NCBI RefSeq assembly: GCF_021462265.1
Contig: NZ_JAJONF010000014.1
Span: 148,607 to 212,606 of the forward strand
DNA from: Streptomyces shenzhenensis
Lineage (GTDB): Bacteria; Actinomycetota; Actinomycetes; Streptomycetales; Streptomycetaceae
Reading direction: 5' to 3'
Length of the DNA: 64,000 nucleotides
Position numbers and translations under genes: made by a program. Below are positions 33,465 through 41,724 of the stretch, in pieces (the stretch's first letter is position 1; every line of letters begins with the position of its first letter). The notes under the pieces were generated by a model. The model had not been told where the DNA came from. It searched no databases and saw nothing but the letters and a program-made list of their open reading frames with translations.

Positions 33465-35401
33465 CCCTCCGTCCTCCGCGACGTGCCGGAGTCGCCGGGC
33501 AGGGCCGGCGATCCCGGGAGCGCGGCGAGCAGTTGGCGGGTGTACGGGGCCTCGGGGTGGTCCAGCACCCGGTCGGTGCGGCCGCGCTCCACGATGCGTC
33601 CGCGGTGCATCACATACAGCTGGTCGGTGGCCTGCCGGGCGACGGCCAGGTCGTGGGTGACCAGCAGCAGGGACAGGCCCAGTTCCTGGCGCAGCCGGGC
33701 CAGCAGGGTGAGGATCTGCGCCTGGACGGAGACGTCCAGGGCGGAGACGGACTCGTCGCACACCAGCAGCCTCGGCCGTACGGCCAGGGCCCTGGCGATG
33801 GCGACGCGCTGCCGCTCGCCGCCGGAGAGCGCGGCGGGCCGGCGTGCGGCGTAGGCGGCGGGCAGGCCGACGGACTCCAGCAGCTCTTCGGCCGTCGGCA
33901 CCGGCGTCGTGGTGCTGTCTCCGCGCCGCCGGGCGGCGGGGGAGGCCGCGGCCTCGCGGAGCGCGGAGCCGACGGTGTGGACGGGGTTGAGGGAGGAGTA
34001 GGGGTCCTGGAAGACGATCTGCACGGCGGAGGCGAGGGCGAGGCGGCTTCCTCGGGCCGGGCGGCCCGGGGCGAGCAGCAGCGGCTCGGTGTCACGGCCG
34101 CCGGTGTCCTCCCGGGCAGCGTCCGGAGCGATGACGATCCGGCCGCCGTCCAGCTGCTCCAGGCCGGTCACCAGCCGGGCCAGGGTCGACTTGCCGGAGC
34201 CGGACTCGCCGACCAGGCCCACGGCGCCGCCCTCGGGAACCTCCAGGTCGACGCCGTGCAGGACCTCGTGTCCGCCGTACGACTTGCGGGCGCCGCGCAC
34301 CTGCAGCAGGGGACGGGCCGTCCGCTCGGAGACGGTGACCGCCACTGTCCTACGGGTCGCGGCGGCGACGTCCGCGGCGACCGCGGGCATCCGCCGGCAG
34401 GCGGTCAGCCGCCCACCGGGTCCGGTGCTGTCGCCGACGGGGTGCGGGACGGGCTCCGCGGTACGGCAGTCCGCCTCGGCCCAGGCGCAGCGGGCGGCGA
34501 AGGGGCAGCCCGTGGCGGGCGCCGCCGGGCCGGCGGCGGGGCGGGTGGCGGGCAGCGTCTCGTAGCGTTCGCGCACCGACGGCTCGGCGGCCAGCAGCGC
34601 GGCCGTGTAGGGGTGGGCAGGGTGGGTTTCGATGTCCCTGGCGGGGCCGGACTCCAGCATGGTGCCCGCGTACATCACATACAGCCGGTCGCAGGCCGAG
34701 AAGGCGACCCGTAGATCGTGGGTGATGAGCAGCAGTCCCATGCCGCGGGCCTGCTGGAGCCGGCGGATGAGGGCCAGCACCTCGCCCTGGTGGTGGGCGT
34801 CGACGGCGGTGGTGGGCTCGTCGGCGATGAGCAGGCGCGGACCGGGGGCGAGCGCCGCGGCGAGGGCGGCGCGCTGGCGCATGCCGCCGGACAGCTCGTG
34901 CGGGTAGCGGTCGGCGGTCCCGGGGGCCAGGCCGACCTCGGCGAGCCGTTCGGTCACGGCGAGCGCCGCGCCGCGCCGGCTGGTACCCGGGGCGCCGGCC
35001 CGGATGCCGTCGGCGATCTGCCGGCCGCAGGTGCGGAGCGGGTGCAGCATGGTGAACGGGTCCTGCATCAGCAGGGACACGGTGCGGCCGCGGTGACCTT
35101 CGGGTGCCCTGCCGTAGAGGCCGCCGGGGCGGCCGGACCGGCTGTCGATGATCTCCCGGCCGTCCGCGACGACGCTGCCGAAGGCGCGTACGGTGCCGGG
35201 CAGCAGCGCGGCGACGGCGCGGGCGGTGAGCGACTTGCCGCTCCCGGACTCGCCGACGATGCCGACGCTTTCACCGGGCTGTACGTCCAGGTCCAGGCCG
35301 TGTACGAGCGGGCGGGGCGGCACGGAGGCGGTCTCCAGCCGCAGGGCCCGGACCGCCAGCAGCGGCCTGGAGGGCGCCGGCTTCGGCGCTGCGGCGGTCA
35401 C
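33461..35401 (-). CDS. Fused double ATPase of a dipeptide/oligopeptide ABC transporter
   Basis: 646 residues with two complete ATPase units, as if DppD and DppF were joined. Unit 1: GESGSGKSLTARAV near residue 50, LSGGMRQRAALA near residue 168, LLIADEPTTAVDA near residue 190, then the CPFAARCAWAEADC cysteine cluster near residue 295 typical of peptide importers. Unit 2: GESGSGKSTLARLV near residue 396, LSGGERQRVAIA near residue 523, LLVCDESVSALDV near residue 545. It powers uptake through the two permeases encoded just upstream, with 4-nt overlaps on both sides. Confidence 0.9.
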   Translation of the reverse strand: MTAAAPKPAPSRPLLAVRALRLETASVPPRPLVHGLDLDVQPGESVGIVGESGSGKSLTARAVAALLPGTVRAFGSVVADGREIIDSRSGRPGGLYGRAPEGHRGRTVSLLMQDPFTMLHPLRTCGRQIADGIRAGAPGTSRRGAALAVTERLAEVGLAPGTADRYPHELSGGMRQRAALAAALAPGPRLLIADEPTTAVDAHHQGEVLALIRRLQQARGMGLLLITHDLRVAFSACDRLYVMYAGTMLESGPARDIETHPAHPYTAALLAAEPSVRERYETLPATRPAAGPAAPATGCPFAARCAWAEADCRTAEPVPHPVGDSTGPGGRLTACRRMPAVAADVAAATRRTVAVTVSERTARPLLQVRGARKSYGGHEVLHGVDLEVPEGGAVGLVGESGSGKSTLARLVTGLEQLDGGRIVIAPDAAREDTGGRDTEPLLLAPGRPARGSRLALASAVQIVFQDPYSSLNPVHTVGSALREAAASPAARRRGDSTTTPVPTAEELLESVGLPAAYAARRPAALSGGERQRVAIARALAVRPRLLVCDESVSALDVSVQAQILTLLARLRQELGLSLLLVTHDLAVARQATDQLYVMHRGRIVERGRTDRVLDHPEAPYTRQLLAALPGSPALPGDSGTSRRTEG

Positions 35402-36291
35402 CGGGTCCTCGCCCGCAGGTCGAGGGCGTCCTGGGCGCGGTCACCGAGGAGGTTGACGGCGGTCGCGGCGGTGACGACCAGCAGGGCGGGCAGCAGGGTG
35501 GCCGCCGGGTTGTCGTACATCAGTGTCTGGTTCTCCGAGAGCATCCGGCCCCAGTCGGCGGCGCCCGGGGGCACGCCGATGCCGAGGAAGGAGAGCGAGC
35601 TGAGGGCCACCAGCGCGAAGCTGAAGTTGACCAGCGCGTTGGCGAGGGCCTGTGGCAGGACGTTGGGCCAGATGTGCCCGAACAGGATGCGGCGGCGGCT
35701 GAGGCCGAGGGCCTCGGCGGCCTCCACGTACGGCAGGTGCCGCTGGGCGAGTACGGCGGAGCGGACCAGCCGGGTGTCGGTGGGGCTGGAGAGCACGGCG
35801 AGTACGAGGACGGCGGCCGGGTAGCCGCCGCCGAGCACGCCGACGACGACCACCGTGACCAGCAGGGCGGGCAGCGACAGCACCAGGTCGGCCCAGCGGC
35901 CCACCAGGGCGTCCGCCCAGCCGCCCCGGTAGCCCGCCCACAGGCCGAGCAGGTTGCCGAGGGCCATGGAGCCGACGGCGATCAGGGTCGGTCCGACCAG
36001 GGCGCTGCGGGTGCCGACCACCGCGGTCTGCAGGATGTCGCGGCCGAGGTCGTCGGTGCCCAGGGGGTGGCCGGCGCCGGGCCCGCTGACGCCGAGCAGC
36101 AGGTCCTGCCGCGCCCAGTGCGGGAAGACCAGCCCGCCCAGGGCGGCGGCGGCGAACAGCACGGCGACGACGGCCAGGCAGACGCCGCCCAGCAGTCCTG
36201 GCCGGGGCAGCCGGCGGCGTCCGGCGGCGCCGGCGGGCCGGACGGGAACGGCCGGGCCGCGGTCCGCTGCGGGTTCGGCTGGGACGGTCAT
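35398..36291 (-). CDS. Peptide ABC transporter permease (DppC-like)
   Basis: 297 residues. A proline- and arginine-rich N-terminus precedes the first helix (LLGGVCLAVVAVLFAAAALG). Then come HPLGTDDLGRDILQT near residue 75, the DppC signature, and the EAA loop VEAAEALGLSRRRILFGHIWP near residue 193. GIGVPPGAADWGRMLSE near residue 239 is also typical. It forms the translocation pore with the neighbouring DppB-like protein. Confidence 0.88.
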   Translation of the reverse strand: MTVPAEPAADRGPAVPVRPAGAAGRRRLPRPGLLGGVCLAVVAVLFAAAALGGLVFPHWARQDLLLGVSGPGAGHPLGTDDLGRDILQTAVVGTRSALVGPTLIAVGSMALGNLLGLWAGYRGGWADALVGRWADLVLSLPALLVTVVVVGVLGGGYPAAVLVLAVLSSPTDTRLVRSAVLAQRHLPYVEAAEALGLSRRRILFGHIWPNVLPQALANALVNFSFALVALSSLSFLGIGVPPGAADWGRMLSENQTLMYDNPAATLLPALLVVTAATAVNLLGDRAQDALDLRARTR

Positions 36292-37325
36292 CGGGTGCCT
36301 CCGGTCCGGATGCGCGGGTCGATGAGCGGGGTGAGCAGATCCACCACGAGGTTGACGGTGATGACCGCGGAGGCGGCCAGCAGGGCGACGGCCTGCACCA
36401 CCGGTACGTCCTTGTAGGTCACCGAGTCCACCAGCAGCCGCCCCAGCCCCGGCAGCGCGAAGGTCGCCTCGACCATGACCGTTCCGGCGACCAGGTACGC
36501 CAGCACCAGGCCCGCGCCGGTCGCGATGGGCAGCAGCGCGCCGCGCAGCACATGCCGCAGCAGTACCTCGCGCGGTGGCACGCCCCGGGCGAGCGCGAAG
36601 GCGGTGTGGTCGGCGTCGAGCTCGCGGAGCACCGCCGCGCGGGTCAGCTTGAGCAGCAGCCCGGTCACCGACAAGGCCAGGGCGACGCAGGGCAGCACGA
36701 GATGGCGCAGCCGGTCGAGGGTGCCGCCGTCCCCGGCGCCGAAGGCGGGCAGCCAGTCGGCGCGCAGCGCGAAGAGGTGGACCAGCAGCAGCCCGGAGGC
36801 GAAGGCGGGCGCGCTCAGGCCGATCACCCCGAGGCCCTGGACGATCCGGTCGGTGGCGCGGCCGCGCCGCAGTGCGGCCAGCGTCCCGAAGGGAATCCCG
36901 GCGAGGAGCGCCAGGACGAAACCGCCGAGGGCCAGTTGCAGGGTCAGGCCGATGCGGTCGCCGACGGCCTGGGTGACCGGTGCCCCGGTACGGACGGACA
37001 CGCCGAGGTCACCGTGGAGGGCGGCGGCGAGCCAGTGCCAGTACTGGACGAGGAACGGATCGTCGAGGTGGTGGGCGGAGCGGACCGCGGCCAGCGCCTG
37101 CGGGGTGGCCGAGCGGGTGCCGAGCAGGGTACGGGCCAGGTCGCCGGGGGCCAGGGCGAGCAGGGCGAAGACGGCGAGGGAGACGACCAGCAGCAGTGCG
37201 ACGGCCGCCGCGAGCCGGCGGGCGGCGTAGGCGGCGAGCGGATGGCCGGCCCGGCGGGCGGGGCCCGGCGACGGTGCGGCAGAGGTCTGCGGGGACTGCC
37301 CGGTGGCGGGGGACGTCGTCGTCAT
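36288..37325 (-). CDS. Peptide ABC transporter permease (DppB-like)
   Basis: 345 residues. It shows the DppB organisation: a first helix LAAAVALLLVVSLAVFALL, a long periplasmic-side loop with DPFLVQYWHWLAAALHGDLG near residue 93, and the loop FALARGVPPREVLLRHVLRG near residue 241, then TVMVEATFALPGLGRLLVDS. Genes on both sides overlap by 4 nt, so the operon is translated as a coupled unit. Confidence 0.88.
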   Translation of the reverse strand: MTTTSPATGQSPQTSAAPSPGPARRAGHPLAAYAARRLAAAVALLLVVSLAVFALLALAPGDLARTLLGTRSATPQALAAVRSAHHLDDPFLVQYWHWLAAALHGDLGVSVRTGAPVTQAVGDRIGLTLQLALGGFVLALLAGIPFGTLAALRRGRATDRIVQGLGVIGLSAPAFASGLLLVHLFALRADWLPAFGAGDGGTLDRLRHLVLPCVALALSVTGLLLKLTRAAVLRELDADHTAFALARGVPPREVLLRHVLRGALLPIATGAGLVLAYLVAGTVMVEATFALPGLGRLLVDSVTYKDVPVVQAVALLAASAVITVNLVVDLLTPLIDPRIRTGGTR

Positions 37326-39391
37326 GAGGTGCCGCCCGCGGTGTCGGGGTCCGGTACGAGGTGGCGGTCCAGCCAGTCGGCGGTCCGGGCGCAGGCGTCG
37401 AGCAGGTGATCCGGTTCGGTGAACTCGTGGCCCTCGCGCGGGTAGAGGACCAGCTCCACGTCGCGGTGCCCGGCGAGGAGCCGGGCCCGGTAGAGGGCGC
37501 GGGCCTGCTCGACGGGGGTCACCCGGTCGGCGCAGCCGTGCAGGATCAACGTCGGCGTCGGGGCCGGGTCGCGTTCACGGGCGGGGGAGGGCGCGGTGGG
37601 GGCGGTGGTGTCCGGCCCGTCGGTGCGGCCGCCGCCGGTGATGCGGTAGGCGTCGTCGTAGCCGCCGCCGATGGCGCTGGTGACGGCGAAGGAGGGCCAG
37701 TCGGTGGGCGCGGAGACGACCACGGCCGCCGCGAAGAGACCGCCGCGCGCCGCGGCGAGGGCGGCGAGGTAGCCGCCGTAGCTGTGCCCGAGGACGGCGA
37801 TCCGGCCGGGTGCGGCCAGACCGCGGTCCAGCAGGGCGCGGGCTCCGCCGAACACCTCGTCCAGGTCGGCGCCGCCGAGGTCGCCGACCACGGCGCGGGC
37901 GTGTCCCTGCCCGCGGCCCGCGCTGCCCCGGGGGTTGGGCAGCAGCACCCGGTAGCCGGCCCGGGCCAGCGCCAGCGGCAGGCCGAGCACGTCGCCGGGG
38001 GCGAAACCGGCGGACCACAGCCACGCCGGGCCGCCGTGCAGCAGGACGGCGGCGGGTGCCGGGCCGGTGAGGTCGGCGCGGTGCAGCAGCAGGCCCGTGA
38101 CCCGGCTGCCGTCCGATGCCTGCCAGCCGACCGGTTCGGTGGTGACGCCCTCGTCCAGCACCTGCTGTCCGGCGTTGAACGCGGTCACCGGAGCCCAGAA
38201 GGGCTCTGGCCGCGGGGTGGCGCCCGGTTCCGGGACGGGGTGGGGGGCCGGGGCGGGGCCGGCGGGACGCGGGGGCTCCTCGGTGGCCGTGCCGACGTCG
38301 GCGGTGACCGCCTCGGGCGGGGTCCCGGGGGCGTGCAGGACGGAGGCGGCGACCCGGCCGGCCGCGCAGGTGCGGATCTGCGGCCGGTACCCGGCGCCGC
38401 TGAGGGTGGCCTCGCCGTGCCACAGCTCCTCGTGGTGCACCTCGTCGGCGCCCAGCCGCAGCCGGCCCACTCGTGAGCCGGTGCCGTCCCAGCCCGCGTA
38501 CCACAGGGTGCGCGGGTCGCTCCAGTGCAGCGAGGTGATGTCGTCGAGCGGAGGCACCGGCACCGGGGCGCCGGTGTCCAGGTCGGTGAGCCGGAGCACG
38601 CCGGAGACGATCGACAGGCCCTCGGCCCAGGCGGCGTGACGGCCGTCGGGGGAGAGCGCCGGATGGTCCGGCTGGATGCCGGGGTCCGACGGGGACAGCT
38701 CGCGCACCGAGCCGGCGGCGAGGTCCAGCAGGACCACCCGGGCCCGGTAGAACCCGGCCGGCCAGGGGTCCCGGGAGACCACGGCGAGGGCGTGGCGCCC
38801 GCCGTTCCAGTGTGCCGCCCATACGGTGAGTCCGGCGGGGCCGACCGGCTCGGCCGGCCGGCCGGAGGTCAGGGAGATCCGCCACAGCCGGCGTATCCCG
38901 GTGCCGGGACGCTGCACGGCCGGGTCGGCCGGGCCGGCCGACCCCTCGACGGGCAGGCCGAGGTTCATGCCGTCGCGGTCCGCGCCGGGCTCGGCGACGC
39001 GCAGCAGGGCGGCTGTCCCGTCGGCGGCGACCAGGACGTCCTCGATCTCGCCGGGGAAGCGGTCCAGGATCCGCGCCGGGCTGCCGCCGGCAGCGGTGGC
39101 GAGGGCGAGGGCGCTGCCGCGCTCGTCACCGTCCTCCTGGACCACCAGCAGCCGGCGGGAGTCCGGCAGCCAGCGCGGCAGTCGGCGGGCGGCCGAACCG
39201 CCGCCTGCCAACGGCACACAGCCGTCGCCGGACGCGAGGTGGACGTCCGCCCGGGGCGGCCCGTCCGGTCCGGGGAGGACGGCGGAGACGGCCGTGGTCC
39301 GGCCGTCGGGCGACGGCTGGGCCTCGATGACCTGGGTGAGGTCCATCAGCCGGCGCCGGGCGGCGACCACGGCCGCGGAGGCGGTGCTCAC
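37322..39391 (-). CDS. S9 family prolyl oligopeptidase-like serine peptidase
   Basis: 689 residues from GTG 39391, which overlaps the stop of the solute-binding gene (GTGA). The first 400 residues are a beta-propeller with repeated blades (PALSPDGRHAAWAEG, TLWYAGWDGTGSRVG). The C-terminal alpha/beta hydrolase has the nucleophile in VLGHSYGGYLAAL near residue 548, the aspartate in LHGCADRVTPVEQ near residue 632 and the histidine in PREGHEFTEPDH near residue 662. No signal peptide is seen, so it likely trims imported peptides in the cytosol. Its place inside a peptide importer operon supports that. Confidence 0.85.
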   Translation of the reverse strand: MSTASAAVVAARRRLMDLTQVIEAQPSPDGRTTAVSAVLPGPDGPPRADVHLASGDGCVPLAGGGSAARRLPRWLPDSRRLLVVQEDGDERGSALALATAAGGSPARILDRFPGEIEDVLVAADGTAALLRVAEPGADRDGMNLGLPVEGSAGPADPAVQRPGTGIRRLWRISLTSGRPAEPVGPAGLTVWAAHWNGGRHALAVVSRDPWPAGFYRARVVLLDLAAGSVRELSPSDPGIQPDHPALSPDGRHAAWAEGLSIVSGVLRLTDLDTGAPVPVPPLDDITSLHWSDPRTLWYAGWDGTGSRVGRLRLGADEVHHEELWHGEATLSGAGYRPQIRTCAAGRVAASVLHAPGTPPEAVTADVGTATEEPPRPAGPAPAPHPVPEPGATPRPEPFWAPVTAFNAGQQVLDEGVTTEPVGWQASDGSRVTGLLLHRADLTGPAPAAVLLHGGPAWLWSAGFAPGDVLGLPLALARAGYRVLLPNPRGSAGRGQGHARAVVGDLGGADLDEVFGGARALLDRGLAAPGRIAVLGHSYGGYLAALAAARGGLFAAAVVVSAPTDWPSFAVTSAIGGGYDDAYRITGGGRTDGPDTTAPTAPSPARERDPAPTPTLILHGCADRVTPVEQARALYRARLLAGHRDVELVLYPREGHEFTEPDHLLDACARTADWLDRHLVPDPDTAGGTS

Positions 39392-41100
39392 GAGCCGGCC
39401 GGGTACAGGCGGGTGGCCCAGGGGCCGATGAAGAAGAACGTGCCGAAGTCCTTCACACCGACCACGGAGCTCAGCGCGGTGGCGCTCTGGCCCCACCACA
39501 GCGAGTGGTAGGGCAGGTCGGCGCCGGCCCGTTGGAGGGCGTCGGCCAGGTCCTTGCCCCGGGCGGCGGGGGAGACGGAGGCCCGTTCCTCGGTGATGTC
39601 CTTGTGCACGGCCTGGTTGCGGTAGTGCGCGATGTTGGTGGATCCGATGGCGGCGGAGTCCAGGTACGGCTCCACCAGTTCGGCCGGGTCGCCGGTGGTG
39701 GGGTAGTACCAGAGGAAGTGCAGTCCGCGGTCGGGCTCGCTCAGCTCGGATATCCACTTCTCCAGGGGGACCTCCTTGACGTTCAGGGTGATCCCCAGCG
39801 GTACCAGGGCCTCCTTCAGGGCCAGGGCCGCGCGGCCCAACTGGGATCCGCTCGCGGGGTAGTGCAGCTCCTCGGTGAAGCCGTCCTTGGCGGTGGAGGA
39901 GGCGAGCAGCGTGCGGGCCCGGTCGATGTCGTACTCGTACTGCGGGACGGCCGTGTAGGCCTGCCTGACCTCGGCGTCGGTCAGCAGGCCGGTCCACTGC
40001 CCCCGGGTGACCAGGGCCGAGGCGACCTCGCCCTTGCCGCGCAGGATGGAGCGGACATAGCCCTGGCGGTCGGTGGCGTGGGCGACGGCCTGCCGTACCT
40101 TCGGGTCGTTCCAGGGGGCCTTGGAAGTGTTGAAGGCCAGCGCCACCACCGAGTGGTCCGAGGCGTAGTGCACCTCGGTGTCCTTGATCCGCTCCCACTG
40201 CGAGGCCCGGTCCGCGGGGAGGTTGACCGCGCCGTCCAGCTCGCCGGAGCGCATCGCCAGCAGCCGCGTGTTGTCGTCGGCGACGAAGGTCAGCCGGAGC
40301 TTCTTCACCCGGACATGCCCGCCCCACCACTTCTCGTTGCGCTCGAACTCGACATGGTCGTCGGGGGCGAAGGAGGTCACCCTGAACGGCCCGGTGCCCA
40401 TCAGCAGCGCGGACGCCGTGCCCAGCTTGCCCTTGTGCCGGGCGGCGTAGGCCTTGCTTCCGATGAGCAGGGTGCTGGGGGTGGGCGTCCACTGGAACAT
40501 CGCGTACGGGTTCTTGAGCCGGATGGTCACCTGGTGGGGGCCGGTGGCCCGCACGGACTTCACGGTGGAGTAGGCGTAGGCGAGCTGGGAGGCGTTGGCG
40601 GGGTCGAGGTGGTACTCGACGGAGTCCACGACATCGGCGGCGGTGAGCGGTGTGCCGTCCCAGAAGGTGACGTTCTGGCGCAGTTCGTAGACGTAGGTGA
40701 GCGGGTCCGGGTGGGTCCAGGAGGTGGCCAGGCCGGCTCCGAGGGCACCGTCCGGGCTGACCGACAGCAGTGACTCCTGGGCCAGCAGTACGGCGATGTA
40801 GTTGAGGATGCCGGCCTCGTGGCTGACGTCCAGGGTGGACAGCGAGCCGGGGAGAGCGATGGTGAGCTGCTCGATGTCGCCGCCCGCGTCCACCGGCGCG
40901 GAGCCGGCGGCCTTGGAGTCGCCGTCGGCCGGGGTGGCGGAGGAGCAGGCGGTGAGCAGGGCACCGAGGGGGACCGCGGCGGCGCCGAGCCCGAGCAGTC
41001 CGAGGACGCCACGGCGGCCGGCGCCCGGGGCCAGGGGATCCGTGACGGTGTTTCCGGAGGCCGGTGCGGCGGCGCGGGAACGGTTGGTGCCTGAGGCCAT
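39388..41100 (-). CDS. Peptide ABC transporter solute-binding lipoprotein (family 5)
   Basis: 570 residues from ATG 41100 with GGAG upstream; the frame extends to 41622 but without protein-like sequence. A leader with GAGRRGVLGLLGLGAAA and the lipobox LLTAC (C52) indicates a lipoprotein, possibly Tat-exported because of the paired arginines. DPLTYVYELRQNVTFWDGTPL near residue 131 is the family 5 signature, and PWNDPKVRQAVAHATDRQG near residue 321 is also typical. It heads the operon and would capture oligopeptides or a related nickel- or sugar-peptide ligand. Confidence 0.9.
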   Translation of the reverse strand: MASGTNRSRAAAPASGNTVTDPLAPGAGRRGVLGLLGLGAAAVPLGALLTACSSATPADGDSKAAGSAPVDAGGDIEQLTIALPGSLSTLDVSHEAGILNYIAVLLAQESLLSVSPDGALGAGLATSWTHPDPLTYVYELRQNVTFWDGTPLTAADVVDSVEYHLDPANASQLAYAYSTVKSVRATGPHQVTIRLKNPYAMFQWTPTPSTLLIGSKAYAARHKGKLGTASALLMGTGPFRVTSFAPDDHVEFERNEKWWGGHVRVKKLRLTFVADDNTRLLAMRSGELDGAVNLPADRASQWERIKDTEVHYASDHSVVALAFNTSKAPWNDPKVRQAVAHATDRQGYVRSILRGKGEVASALVTRGQWTGLLTDAEVRQAYTAVPQYEYDIDRARTLLASSTAKDGFTEELHYPASGSQLGRAALALKEALVPLGITLNVKEVPLEKWISELSEPDRGLHFLWYYPTTGDPAELVEPYLDSAAIGSTNIAHYRNQAVHKDITEERASVSPAARGKDLADALQRAGADLPYHSLWWGQSATALSSVVGVKDFGTFFFIGPWATRLYPAGS

Positions 41101-41691
41101 GGCACTGCTCCTTGCTCGGGAGTTGGGTACGGCAGAGAACGCGATGTCTTCTGCTCGTTCCCGTTTGGGCAGGAACGGTACGCATGGTCGGCCTGCGGGG
41201 CAACGGGCGTTCCACCCCTCGGGACGAGGCCGCCCCCGGCCGGCCGATGTCGCCCGCCGTGCGGGGCGGGGCGCCCACGTCCGTGGCTGTGTGCGGGCCG
41301 CGCGCCAACGAGCCGGGTCGGGAACGGACTTGCTGCGGTAGCCGGGTCGGAACGAGCGGCACCGTGGACACCGGGTCGGCCTCCGGCAACGGCGGGCGGT
41401 CGCGTACCGCGTTGGTGCCGCCGCCCGGCCGCGCCCAGACGTCGTGCCCCCTGCCCTGGCGGCAGATCCCGCCACCGGCGCACCCCCTCCGCGCGGTGCG
41501 GCAGCCGCCCGGCTCGGCTGACGCTCTCGGTGGGGCCGGCGGCCGAACGAGGCCGGCCCGGACGGCGGGGAGTCTCTGCCCGGCCTTCGACCAGGAACCG
41601 TCACGCGTCTTCCCGACGGCACGCCGACAGCCCTGCGTACCTGTTCGGGCAGGAGCGGTGACGTCCCCGCGGCGACGTGCTATACAGAGCG
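41101..41691. other. Intergenic region between divergent operons
   Basis: About 590 bp separate the peptide-uptake operon (leftward) from the carboxylase operon (rightward). I find no convincing gene in any frame. It should hold the promoters of both operons. A TATACA near 41681 could be the -10 element of the carboxylase promoter, just upstream of the palindromic operator. Confidence 0.4.
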
Positions 41692-41713
41692 CTGACAGTG
41701 ACGTCAGTGTCAG
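41692..41713. promoter_or_regulatory. 22-bp near-perfect palindrome, likely TetR operator
   Basis: CTGACAGTGACGTCAGTGTCAG reads the same on both strands except for the two symmetric G positions 7 and 16. It overlaps the expected transcription start or -10 region and ends 12 bp before the carboxylase ATG at 41725, a position where a bound repressor would block transcription. The operon's last gene encodes a TetR regulator, the natural ligand of this site. Confidence 0.7.
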
Positions 41714-41724
41714 TGAGGAGCGGC

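Noticed and set aside
37322..41389. 1355-residue frame joining the S9 peptidase to the region of the binding protein
   Set aside because: The upstream half is the shadow of the solute-binding gene in another frame; the peptidase starts at GTG 39391, overlapping that gene's stop.
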